Source: Paradesertivirga sp965650335
GTDB taxonomy: Bacteria; Bacteroidota; Bacteroidia; Sphingobacteriales; Sphingobacteriaceae
Assembly (NCBI GenBank): GCA_965650335.1
Contig: CBFGOI010000051.1
Location: 1-31,266, forward strand
DNA: 31,266 bases
Reading direction: 5' to 3'
The position numbers and the translations under genes were made by a program. The notes beneath the pieces are model-generated. The model saw only the letters and a list, made by a program, of their open reading frames with translations. It ran no database searches and was not told the origin of the DNA. Below, piece after piece: positions 1 through 7,153 of the stretch. Numbering within the stretch: the stretch's first letter is position 1; each line of letters starts with the position of its first letter.

Positions 1-49
1 AATCTTCCTTGGTCTCTATACTGAAAACAAACTCTAAATATCCCAATTA

Positions 50-817
50 TTAAGAATTAAAGGCTTTAACAATGTCCGTAAAGTCTCTGGATTTTAATGA
101 AGCACCTCCGATTAAGCCTCCATCAATATCCGCCTGAGCGAACAACTCGGCAGCATTTTTCGGATTACAACTTCCACCGTACAGAATAGTAGTATTTTCG
201 GCGGTTTCTGTGTCGTATTTAGCGGCGATTTCTTTCCGGATGAACGCGTGTATTTCCTGCGCTTGTTCTGATGTCGCAGTTACTCCTGTACCGATAGCCC
301 AAACAGGCTCATAGGCAATAATAGCTTTTGAAAACTCCTCAGCAGACAAATGAAAGATGCCTTCCGTTAATTGAGCTTTGATTAAATCAAAATGTATGTT
401 TTGATTTCTTTCCTCCAACGTTTCGCCGATGCAAAAGATAGGTCTTAACCCGGCTTTCAAAGCTGCATCAACCTTTGGCGCAAGAGTTTGATTTGTTTCG
501 CCGAAGTACTGACGGCGCTCAGAATGTCCTAAAATTACAGACGCAGCACCAACTGATTTTAACATATTAGCCGATATTTCGCCAGTATATGCGCCAGATT
601 CGGCATGGTGACAATTTTGTGCACCAACACTTACCCGGGTGTTGTTTTTTGCAAGTTGCACCAAACTATGAATATGAACAAAAGAAGGACATACAATTAC
701 TTCCTGATTGCCATGTGCTTCGTCATTAACCATATGTAATACTTCAGAAAATAAAGTCATTCCTGATGTATAATCCAAATTCATTTTCCAGTTACCGGCA
801 ACAATTTTTTTTCTCAT
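50..817 (-). CDS. tpiA: Triosephosphate isomerase
   Basis: This cytosolic enzyme interconverts dihydroxyacetone phosphate and glyceraldehyde 3-phosphate in glycolysis and gluconeogenesis. The 255-residue length is normal for the family. The signature residues are present: Lys11 in NWKMN, His98 in GHSERR and the catalytic Glu170 in AYEPVWAIGTG, followed near the C-terminus by the phosphate-binding stretches YGGS and GGAS. It starts with ATG 11 bases after the stop of the alternative glmU gene on the same strand, so the two are probably co-transcribed. No convincing terminator is visible in the 49 bases left before the window edge. Assignment is secure. Confidence 0.98.
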   Translation of the reverse strand: MRKKIVAGNWKMNLDYTSGMTLFSEVLHMVNDEAHGNQEVIVCPSFVHIHSLVQLAKNNTRVSVGAQNCHHAESGAYTGEISANMLKSVGAASVILGHSERRQYFGETNQTLAPKVDAALKAGLRPIFCIGETLEERNQNIHFDLIKAQLTEGIFHLSAEEFSKAIIAYEPVWAIGTGVTATSEQAQEIHAFIRKEIAAKYDTETAENTTILYGGSCNPKNAAELFAQADIDGGLIGGASLKSRDFTDIVKAFNS

Positions 818-828
818 TATTATTTGTG

Positions 829-2007
829 TTAAAAGTTTCTATACGATTGTGTTAATTCAAAAACATTGGTTAAGATTTTCTTTTCGATATCGTCGAATAC
901 TCTCCCTCGTCTTTCAAACACTTTATCTGCAGTTTCAAAAGCCTTATTCAAAGCATATAGTTCAAATCCCTGGGCTCCGCCCCATGCAAAATCGGGGATA
1001 AAATTCCGTGGATAACCAGCCCCAAAAACATTGGCACTTACCCCAACGACAGTCCCTGTGTTAAACATGGTATTAATTCCGCATTTGGCGTGGTCTGCCA
1101 TTATGAGTCCACAAAACTGCATTCCTGTTCTACGGAATGACTTTTTGTTATAATCCCATAGCTTTACTTCTGTATAATTATTCTTTAGATTAGAATTATT
1201 GGAGTCGGCACCAATATTACACCACTCTCCCAAGGCTGCGTTACCCAAAAAGCCATCATGACCTTTAGAGGAATAACCATGGATTACGGCGTTATTTATC
1301 TCACCTCCTACTTTAGAAAAAGGACCGATTGTAGTTTTTCCGTAAATCTTAGCTCCCATTTTTACTTGCGAATCATTACACAAAGCAAAGGAACCCCTGA
1401 TCATAGATCCTTCCCATACCTCAGAATTTTTCCCAAGATAAATTGGTCCTTCTTTGGTATTAAAGGTTGAACATTCAGCTACCGCTCCTTCTTCAACAAA
1501 AATCTCATCGCCTAAAATAGTATTGCTGCTGCTTAGTTTAGATGATGTACGTCCTGAAGTTAGAAGTTGGAAATCATTTCTCAGTTCAATATCATTAAGT
1601 CTGAAAATATCCTCAGGAAAGGCTACTCTGACAAAATCGCCCTGAAACTCAATAGGTTTATATTTTGACTGATCAGAGAAACCGGAGGTATCTGCTTGCT
1701 TTAGCTTAACAGCGATGTGAATTTCATTTTTTATTAGCAGCTCTCCATCATTTAGTTTATCAATGGCCTCAAGCAAAGCTTGATTCGGACAAACAGAGCC
1801 ATTGATGAAAATATTATCTTCAGAGGTGTGATAAGGAAATTTCTCCTGCAAATAATCTTCTGTAAGGAATGAAACCTCAGACTTTAGCTGTTTTTTCCAT
1901 TTTGCGGCAATCGTAAGAATACCGATTCTCAAATCGGCTACGGGCCGGGTCAAAGTCAGTGGAAATAAACTATTTCTTGCAGAATCATCAAAAAGAATGA
2001 TAGTCAT
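829..2007 (-). CDS. Bacteroidota-type GlmU-like sugar nucleotidyltransferase / acetyltransferase
   Basis: This 392-residue protein resembles the alternative GlmU family of Bacteroidota, predicted to make UDP-N-acetylglucosamine from glucosamine 1-phosphate for peptidoglycan and LPS. The N-terminus carries the family signature LFPLTLTRPVADLRIG in place of the classical GlmU pyrophosphorylase loop. The C-terminal half, from about residue 165 on, shows short hexapeptide-type turns (for example GDEIFVEEGAVAE, YLGKNSEVWEG, IYGKTTIGPFSKVGG) of a left-handed beta helix. I start it at the ATG at 2007; a TTG three codons upstream is possible but less likely. It lies between rpmE (upstream, separated by a terminator hairpin) and tpiA (11 bases downstream). 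The exact reaction is inferred from the family. Confidence 0.85.
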   Translation of the reverse strand: MTIILFDDSARNSLFPLTLTRPVADLRIGILTIAAKWKKQLKSEVSFLTEDYLQEKFPYHTSEDNIFINGSVCPNQALLEAIDKLNDGELLIKNEIHIAVKLKQADTSGFSDQSKYKPIEFQGDFVRVAFPEDIFRLNDIELRNDFQLLTSGRTSSKLSSSNTILGDEIFVEEGAVAECSTFNTKEGPIYLGKNSEVWEGSMIRGSFALCNDSQVKMGAKIYGKTTIGPFSKVGGEINNAVIHGYSSKGHDGFLGNAALGEWCNIGADSNNSNLKNNYTEVKLWDYNKKSFRRTGMQFCGLIMADHAKCGINTMFNTGTVVGVSANVFGAGYPRNFIPDFAWGGAQGFELYALNKAFETADKVFERRGRVFDDIEKKILTNVFELTQSYRNF

Positions 2008-2024
2008 AGAGGGCAAAAATAAAA

Positions 2025-2050
2025 AAAGTCCCGGCGTAAACCGGGACTTT
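2025..2050 (-). terminator. Hairpin terminator or attenuator after rpmE
   Basis: A perfect 10-bp stem (AAAGTCCCGG / CCGGGACTTT) with a 6-base loop is followed on the minus strand by a long T-rich run. It sits between the rpmE stop and the start of the GlmU-like gene and should end most rpmE transcripts. Because no consensus promoter is apparent between it and the next gene, it may act as a partial terminator. Confidence 0.85.
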
Positions 2051-2069
2051 CAAGTATTTTAGAATTTAA

Positions 2070-2318
2070 TTACTTTTTGTTGTAACGAGAACGGAATTTG
2101 TCAATACGTCCTGCAGTATCAACAAGTTTCATTTTACCAGTATAAAACGGGTGAGAGGTGTGAGAGATCTCCAATTTTATAAGTGGATACTCATTACCAT
2201 CTTCGTATTTGATAGTTTCTTTAGATTCTATGCAAGATTTGGTCAGAAAAGAATAGTCGTTAGACATGTCTTTAAAAACTACCAATCTATAATTTTTTGG
2301 ATGCAAATCAGCCTTCAT
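2070..2318 (-). CDS. rpmE2: 50S ribosomal protein L31 type B
   Basis: This 82-residue protein of the large ribosomal subunit begins MKADLHPKNYRLVVFKD and has the SHPFYTGK and RIDKFRSRYNKK segments typical of L31. It lacks the CxxC zinc-binding cysteines of type A L31, with only a single Cys at residue 29, so it is the zinc-independent type B form. The ATG start at 2318 is preceded by an A/G-rich leader and by a consensus Bacteroidota promoter about 25 bases upstream. A strong terminator follows the stop. Rapid, strong expression is expected for a ribosomal protein. Assignment is secure. Confidence 0.97.
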   Translation of the reverse strand: MKADLHPKNYRLVVFKDMSNDYSFLTKSCIESKETIKYEDGNEYPLIKLEISHTSHPFYTGKMKLVDTAGRIDKFRSRYNKK

Positions 2319-2341
2319 GGTTCATTCCTTTTTAAGAGGCG

Positions 2342-2372
2342 CAAATATATATGAATTTGACATATTTTCAAA
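2342..2372 (-). promoter_or_regulatory. Consensus Bacteroidota promoter of rpmE
   Basis: On the minus strand TTTG (2372-2369) is followed by exactly 19 bases and then TATATTTG (2349-2342). This matches the -33/-7 promoter of the Bacteroidota primary sigma factor. The expected start point, about 2335, leaves a leader of under 20 bases before the rpmE ATG. Confidence 0.75.
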
Positions 2373-2435
2373 TACATTTTTTCAAAAGATTTGAGATTCA
2401 ATTTTTCAAATGCAGCATTCAGTAGAAAAACTGCT

Positions 2436-2834
2436 TCACAAATCCTGACAAAGTTCAATCAAAACGCCATTTGTATCTTTTGGATGCAGAAAACAAACCA
2501 GCTTATTATCCGCTCCACGCTTAGGATGGTCAGATAATAAATGAAAACCCTCGTTTTTTAGCCGTGCCATTTCGGTAAAAATATTATCAACACTGAAGGC
2601 GATATGATGAATGCCTTCTCCTCTCTTCTCAATAAATTTAGCTATCGGACTATGGGCAGAAATTGCTTCCAAAAGCTCAATTTTTTCATTCCCGACTTTA
2701 AAAAACTCGGTAATAACGCTTTCTGAGTGAACAGTTTCCTGCTTATAACTTTTTACACCTAAAAGTTTTTCGTAAATATCCGAAGCTTGGGCTATATTCC
2801 GCACCGCGATACCAATATGCTCTATTTTATTCAT
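2436..2834 (-). CDS. mce: Methylmalonyl-CoA epimerase
   Basis: This enzyme of the vicinal oxygen chelate superfamily interconverts (2R)- and (2S)-methylmalonyl-CoA, linking propionyl-CoA to succinyl-CoA through the B12-dependent mutase. The 132-residue length is typical. It has two paired beta-alpha-beta modules: the first opens with IEHIGIAVRN (metal ligand His6) and the second with GIHHIAFSVDN. The last strand, GVLIELCQ, carries the expected Glu ligand. It stands alone between rpmE and the divergent iscS, and no mutase genes are nearby. The methylmalonyl-CoA mutase it serves would require cobalamin, as does the riboswitch ligand at metE in this window. Confidence 0.92.
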   Translation of the reverse strand: MNKIEHIGIAVRNIAQASDIYEKLLGVKSYKQETVHSESVITEFFKVGNEKIELLEAISAHSPIAKFIEKRGEGIHHIAFSVDNIFTEMARLKNEGFHLLSDHPKRGADNKLVCFLHPKDTNGVLIELCQDL

Positions 2835-2909
2835 GTTTATTTATGGTAAAAATGACTTTCTGTCTATATTTAGACTAGTTTTAAGAATACTATGAGCTAA
2901 AAGATTTAC

Positions 2910-2917
2910 TATCTTTG
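2910..2917 (+). promoter_or_regulatory. Probable -7 element of the isc genes
   Basis: TATCTTTG matches the Bacteroidota TAnnTTTG element and lies 28 bases before the iscS ATG. No good TTTG box is seen 19 to 21 bases upstream, so only half of the promoter is supported. Confidence 0.45.
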
Positions 2918-2945
2918 TAGATAAATATAGTTTTTAGTTTTAGAT

Positions 2946-4157
2946 ATGAATCTTCCAATATATTTAGATAACAACGCTACCACTCCGATGGATCCGAGAG
3001 TACTTGAGGCAATGATACCTTATTTCACGCAGAAATTTGGTAATGCTGCGAGTAGAAATCATCCTTTTGGATGGGCTGCTGAAGAAGGAGTAGACTACGC
3101 CCGCGAACAAGTTGCAAAACTGATTGGTGCTAACGAGAAAGAGATAATCTTTACATCAGGTGCCACTGAAGCCAACAACCTTGCATTAAAAGGTGTTTTT
3201 GAAATGTACAAAGACAAAGGTAATCATATAATTACCTGTACTACCGAGCATAAAGCTGTATTAGATGCATGTAAACATCTTGAAAAGCTTGGCGCAACTG
3301 TCACCTATCTTCAAGTTAAATCTGATGGTTTGATTGATCTTCAGGAACTTGAAAACGCTATGACTGATAAAACCATTCTTGTCGCTATTATGTACGGCAA
3401 CAACGAAATTGGAGTAATTCAGCCGATAAAAGAGATCTCCGCTATTGCGCACAAACATGGCGCTTTATTTTTCACCGACGCTACTCAGGCTGTAGGAAAA
3501 ATCCCGGTAGATGTTATAGCAGATGGCATTGACTTAATGTCTTTCTCTGCACATAAAATGTACGGCCCGAAAGGCGTTGGTGCTTTATATGTACGCAGAA
3601 AAAATCCAAGGGTTAAGGTTACCGCACAAATGGATGGCGGAGGCCACGAGCGAGGAATGCGTTCCGGAACATTAAACGTACCTGGAATTGTAGGATTTGG
3701 AAAAGCTTGTGAACTTTGCAGATTAGAAATGGCAGACGAAGCGAAACGCCTTTCCGCTTTACGCGATAAACTTGAAAGCTCTTTAACTACACTTGAAGAA
3801 AGTTATGTTAATGGCAATCGCGAACACAGACTTCCCCATGTTGCCAATATCTCTTTTAAATACGTTGAGGGGGAAGGGTTAATGATGGCGATGAAAGACA
3901 TGGCTGTTTCATCCGGATCGGCTTGTACCTCAGCATCTTTAGAACCTTCATATGTCTTAAAAAGCTTAGGATTATCAGATGATTTGGCACACTCTTCGAT
4001 ACGTTTTGGACTAGGTAGATTTACAACCGAAGAGGAAGTAGATTTTGCAATTGAACAAACTAAAAAAGCGGTTAATCACCTTCGCGACCTTTCTCCTTTA
4101 TGGGAAATGTTTAAAGAAGGAATTGATCTGGACAAAGTAGAGTGGGTTGAACACTAA
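2946..4157 (+). CDS. iscS: Cysteine desulfurase IscS
   Basis: This PLP enzyme removes sulfur from cysteine and delivers it as persulfide to IscU for Fe-S cluster assembly and to tRNA thiolation enzymes. The 403 residues match IscS length. PLP is held by Lys204 in SAHKMYGPKG, with the cofactor-binding SGATEANN and TEHKAV motifs upstream. The catalytic Cys327 lies in SSGSACTSASLEPSY, the long-loop signature of group I IscS. The C-terminal tail, ending DKVEWVEH, is the IscU-docking type. It heads a plus-strand set iscS-iscU-iscA with gaps of about 90 to 105 bases. No iscR, hscA, hscB or fdx follows, unlike the proteobacterial operon. Confidence 0.96.
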   Translation: MNLPIYLDNNATTPMDPRVLEAMIPYFTQKFGNAASRNHPFGWAAEEGVDYAREQVAKLIGANEKEIIFTSGATEANNLALKGVFEMYKDKGNHIITCTTEHKAVLDACKHLEKLGATVTYLQVKSDGLIDLQELENAMTDKTILVAIMYGNNEIGVIQPIKEISAIAHKHGALFFTDATQAVGKIPVDVIADGIDLMSFSAHKMYGPKGVGALYVRRKNPRVKVTAQMDGGGHERGMRSGTLNVPGIVGFGKACELCRLEMADEAKRLSALRDKLESSLTTLEESYVNGNREHRLPHVANISFKYVEGEGLMMAMKDMAVSSGSACTSASLEPSYVLKSLGLSDDLAHSSIRFGLGRFTTEEEVDFAIEQTKKAVNHLRDLSPLWEMFKEGIDLDKVEWVEH

Positions 4158-4160
4158 ATA

Positions 4161-4186
4161 ATGTGCAGATGATTTGATGTGCAGAT
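4161..4186 (+). repeat. Short direct repeat between iscS and iscU
   Basis: ATGTGCAGAT occurs at 4161-4170 and again at 4177-4186 in the 91-base gap after iscS. The spacer between the copies, GATTTG, is partly similar. It looks like a small intergenic tandem repeat and no function can be assigned. Confidence 0.5.
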
Positions 4187-4248
4187 ATGCAAATTAAGCG
4201 AGACGCACTTACACCTTATAACATAAAACTTACAAAAAACTTAAAGCT

Positions 4249-4662
4249 ATGGCTTACTCAGATAAAGTTATCGATCATTACACTAACCCAAGAAACGTTG
4301 GAACACTTGATAAAAGCAAAAACAACGTAGGAACAGGCTTAGTAGGAGCTCCTGAATGTGGAGACGTTATGCGCCTTCAAATTGAAGTTGACGCTAATAA
4401 TGTAATTACTGATGCAAAATTCAAAACCTTTGGATGCGGTTCTGCAATCGCTTCATCTTCTTTAGCTACAGAATGGTTAAAAGGAAAAAGCATTGATGAT
4501 GCAATGGCAATTGACAATATGGATATTGTTGAAGAACTTGCATTACCACCGGTTAAAATCCACTGTTCAGTTTTAGCAGAAGATGCTATTAAAGCTGCTA
4601 TTAACGACTATCGCGTGAAAAACGGATTAGAAGCCTTGGTTTCTGAAAAAGCGCATCACTAG
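4249..4662 (+). CDS. iscU: Fe-S cluster scaffold IscU
   Basis: IscU is the cytosolic scaffold on which 2Fe-2S and 4Fe-4S clusters are built from IscS-derived sulfur. The 137 residues contain the three cluster-ligand cysteines: Cys37 in GAPECGDVM, Cys63 in FGCGSAIASSS and Cys106 in KIHCSVLAEDAI. The conserved Asp39 is present, as is LPPVK at 99-103, the binding site for the HscA chaperone in proteobacteria. The start ATG gives the family-standard N-terminus MAYSDKVIDHYTNPRNVG. It is the second gene of the isc set. The gap to iscA carries a strong inverted repeat. Confidence 0.96.
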   Translation: MAYSDKVIDHYTNPRNVGTLDKSKNNVGTGLVGAPECGDVMRLQIEVDANNVITDAKFKTFGCGSAIASSSLATEWLKGKSIDDAMAIDNMDIVEELALPPVKIHCSVLAEDAIKAAINDYRVKNGLEALVSEKAHH

Positions 4663-4685
4663 ATTAAAAAAGAATCAAGTATAAG

Positions 4686-4743
4686 GTATAAAGTATCAAG
4701 ATAAAACGCTCTAAATAAGTTCGTGTATCTTGCTACTTTATAC
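4686..4743. repeat. Inverted repeat between iscU and iscA
   Basis: An 18-base arm (4686-4703, GTATAAAGTATCAAGATA) is matched by its reverse complement at 4726-4743 with a single mismatch, separated by 22 bases. A further partial copy of the TATAAAGTA element lies at each outer side, for example at 4746-4758. The arms would form a hairpin in the mRNA just before the iscA start. No T-run follows, so it is not a classical terminator. It could be a processing site, a partial attenuator or a small dispersed repeat. Confidence 0.7.
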
Positions 4744-4767
4744 TAAATACTTTATACTAAAATAAAA

Positions 4768-5094
4768 ATGGTTACAGTAACAGATAAAGCAAAAGAAAAA
4801 GTTGCAGAACTGGTTCAAAATTCAGGACTGGACAACACGTATTTTCTAAGAGTATCTGTGCAGGGAGGTGGTTGCTCAGGCTTATCCTATAAGCTTGATT
4901 TTGACAATGAAGAAAAACCAGGCGACCAGTTCTTTGAAGATAAAGGTGTTCGAATGGCTTTAGATATGAAGTCATTTTTGTACCTGGCAGGCACAGAACT
5001 TGATTTCTCGGATGGTTTAAACGGTAAAGGCTTTAACTTTCACAATCCGAATGCTAGCAGAACCTGCGGTTGCGGAGAAAGTTTTTCTGTTTAA
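4768..5094 (+). CDS. iscA: A-type Fe-S carrier IscA
   Basis: This A-type carrier passes Fe-S clusters or iron to target apoproteins. The 108-residue protein has the three invariant cysteines, Cys36 in GGGCSGLSY and Cys100 and Cys102 in the C-terminal TCGCGESF motif, which define the HesB/IscA family. It is the last gene of the isc set and is followed at once by a strong rho-independent terminator. The symbol iscA is chosen by context; ErpA-like or SufA-like roles cannot be excluded from sequence alone. Confidence 0.93.
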   Translation: MVTVTDKAKEKVAELVQNSGLDNTYFLRVSVQGGGCSGLSYKLDFDNEEKPGDQFFEDKGVRMALDMKSFLYLAGTELDFSDGLNGKGFNFHNPNASRTCGCGESFSV

Positions 5095-5113
5095 ATCTCA
5101 TAAAAACTACAAC

Positions 5114-5137
5114 AAAAAGGGGCTTTTGCCCCTTTTT
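5114..5137 (+). terminator. Terminator of the isc genes
   Basis: A perfect 10-bp stem (AAAAAGGGGC / GCCCCTTTTT) with a TTTT loop begins 19 bases after the iscA stop. The stem's own T-run makes it a good intrinsic terminator. Confidence 0.9.
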
Positions 5138-5180
5138 GTGTTTAGGTATATTCTGTATACTTGTCGCAGGTAATTTAAAA

Positions 5181-7088
5181 ATGACGCTTAAACCCGATAT
5201 CATTCCCAAACTTTTAAGAAACGTAGTTTCCACGATTCATTCAGAAAATGACCCCTTTCTTATGCATAAGAAAGGAATTTCATGGGAAGAAATCAGTTAT
5301 AAACAAACCCTGGAAAACGCAGATGCGGTCTCTTCTTACCTGATCGATATTGGAATTCAGAAAGGCGACCGGATTGGGTTCATCCTTGAAAATTCGCCTG
5401 AGTACATATATTATGATCAGGGATTGCAGCAAATCGGAGCTGTCAACGTATCTATATATCCTACCCTATCAGAGAATGAAATAGAATATATTCTTATTGA
5501 TGCAGGCGTAAAAACTCTATTGGTCGGCAACCCCTTCTTATTGAAAAAGATTCTGAAAATCGCTAATAACTGCCCGGAGTTAATTCGCATCATACCGATA
5601 TTCGATGATTATGAAAAGCACATTCAAACCACAAATATTAATGCAGGCGTTATCTCTTTTGATTCAGTATTAGAAGAAGGCCGAAAATGTTATCCCACAC
5701 ATAAAAGAGCTATAGATTCTGCACTGGAGAGTATCATCCCTTCGGACCTTTCAGCTCTTATTTATACATCCGGCACTACCGGCATCCCAAAAGGAGTAAT
5801 GTTGAGTCATCATAACTTCGTTGAAAATGTAAGAGCTTCATTGGAACAAATTCCGGTGGTTGAAAAAGAAGATATTTTCTTATCATTCCTGCCACTTTCT
5901 CATGTTTTTGAACGCACCGCCACATACCATGTATGCATAACCGCAGGATGTAAAATAGCCTTTGCTCAAAGTTTGGAACTTTTGGCCAAAAACATGACCG
6001 AGGTAAGGCCAACTGTAATGAGTTGTGTTCCTAGGCTCCTGGAGCGTATCCACGACAAAGCGATAAAATCAGGAACTCAGGCAGGCGGTGCCAAAGCGAA
6101 AATATTTTTGTGGGCGCTTGAAATTGGCAAAACCTATCGCGAAAGCAAAGAGACCGGGAAATCTCCCGGATTAATTTTAAGTGCTCAGCAGAAGCTGGCC
6201 GAAAAACTCGTTTTTAATAAGATTAAAGAAAAAACCGGAGGACGACTAAAATTCTTCCTTTCGGGAGGTGCAGCCCTACCCAAAAATGTGGGTGAGTTTT
6301 TTGGGAACCTGGGAATTAAAGTTCTGGAAGGTTATGGGCTTACCGAAACATCGCCGGTTTTAGCAGTAACAGAGTATCACAGACAGATTTTTGGGACCGT
6401 AGGAAGAGTTATTCCCGGAATTGAAATTGGGATACAAGATGTGGAAACCAAAAAAATGCTTGCAATACAAACCAACCATTCATTCAATCCGCAGTTTGAA
6501 TGCGAGGAAGGTGAAATATTAGCAAGAGGACATTGTGTAATGAAGGGGTATTGGAATAAACCCATTGAGACGGAGCAGGTTATTGACCCTGATTGCTGGT
6601 TCCACACAGGTGATATTGGCCGGTTTTATAAAGGTAATTTGAAAATTACCGACCGGATTAAAAATATGCTCGTGAATGCTTATGGAAAAAACATCTATCC
6701 TACTCCCGTAGAAAACACCTATTTAAAAAGCCCTAAAATAGAGCAGATATTTTTGATTGGAGATAAGAGAGAATACCTTACAGCTATTATAGTTCCGCCA
6801 AAAGAAAATTTACAGGAAACGTTTGGCATGGGCGATGAGTTTTTTCAACGTTCGGAAAAATTTGTGAAGGACAAAGAAATTACAGAATGGCTTACGGAAG
6901 ACATCCGAAAGTTTTCTAATGAACTTGCAAAGTTTGAAAGGATAAAAAACTTTATTGTTAAACGGAATCCTTTCAGCATCGAAGATGGTGAATTAACCCC
7001 TTCCATGAAAGCTAAACGAAAGGTAATTGAAACAAAATACGCGAGCGAGATTGACCAAATGTATTTGGATGGTTCAGATACGGAATAA
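5181..7088 (+). CDS. Long-chain acyl-CoA synthetase (AMP-binding)
   Basis: This enzyme activates fatty acids to acyl-CoA through an acyl-adenylate. I start it at the ATG at 5181 (635 residues) because the in-frame upstream ATG lies inside iscA and before its terminator. The ATP/AMP signature YTSGTTGIPKG is at residues 195-205. Further on are the adenylate-forming motif GYGLTETSP, the WFHTGDIG hinge region and the KNMLVNAYGKNIYPTPVE segment typical of FadD15-like bacterial long-chain synthetases. A possible promoter (TATACTTG at 5156-5163) lies just upstream. It ends convergent with the NagB fusion gene. Chain-length preference cannot be read from the sequence. Confidence 0.92.
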   Translation: MTLKPDIIPKLLRNVVSTIHSENDPFLMHKKGISWEEISYKQTLENADAVSSYLIDIGIQKGDRIGFILENSPEYIYYDQGLQQIGAVNVSIYPTLSENEIEYILIDAGVKTLLVGNPFLLKKILKIANNCPELIRIIPIFDDYEKHIQTTNINAGVISFDSVLEEGRKCYPTHKRAIDSALESIIPSDLSALIYTSGTTGIPKGVMLSHHNFVENVRASLEQIPVVEKEDIFLSFLPLSHVFERTATYHVCITAGCKIAFAQSLELLAKNMTEVRPTVMSCVPRLLERIHDKAIKSGTQAGGAKAKIFLWALEIGKTYRESKETGKSPGLILSAQQKLAEKLVFNKIKEKTGGRLKFFLSGGAALPKNVGEFFGNLGIKVLEGYGLTETSPVLAVTEYHRQIFGTVGRVIPGIEIGIQDVETKKMLAIQTNHSFNPQFECEEGEILARGHCVMKGYWNKPIETEQVIDPDCWFHTGDIGRFYKGNLKITDRIKNMLVNAYGKNIYPTPVENTYLKSPKIEQIFLIGDKREYLTAIIVPPKENLQETFGMGDEFFQRSEKFVKDKEITEWLTEDIRKFSNELAKFERIKNFIVKRNPFSIEDGELTPSMKAKRKVIETKYASEIDQMYLDGSDTE

Positions 7089-7103
7089 ATGAGCATTAAA
7101 GGA

Positions 7104-7135
7104 GACTTGTAGATTGAGGAAACAGTCTACAAGTC
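7104..7135. terminator. Hairpin between convergent genes
   Basis: GACTTGTAGA pairs perfectly with TCTACAAGTC, and the inner bases extend the stem to about 13 pairs with a 6-base loop. It lies between the convergent acyl-CoA synthetase and NagB genes. No strong T-run follows on either side, so termination is inferred from position. Confidence 0.55.
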
Positions 7136-7153
7136 ATATTGCAATTATTGTAT

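Noticed and set aside
5070..5180. Upstream extension of the acyl-CoA synthetase
   Set aside because: The extension overlaps iscA and crosses its terminator hairpin. The ATG at 5181 gives a family-like N-terminus.
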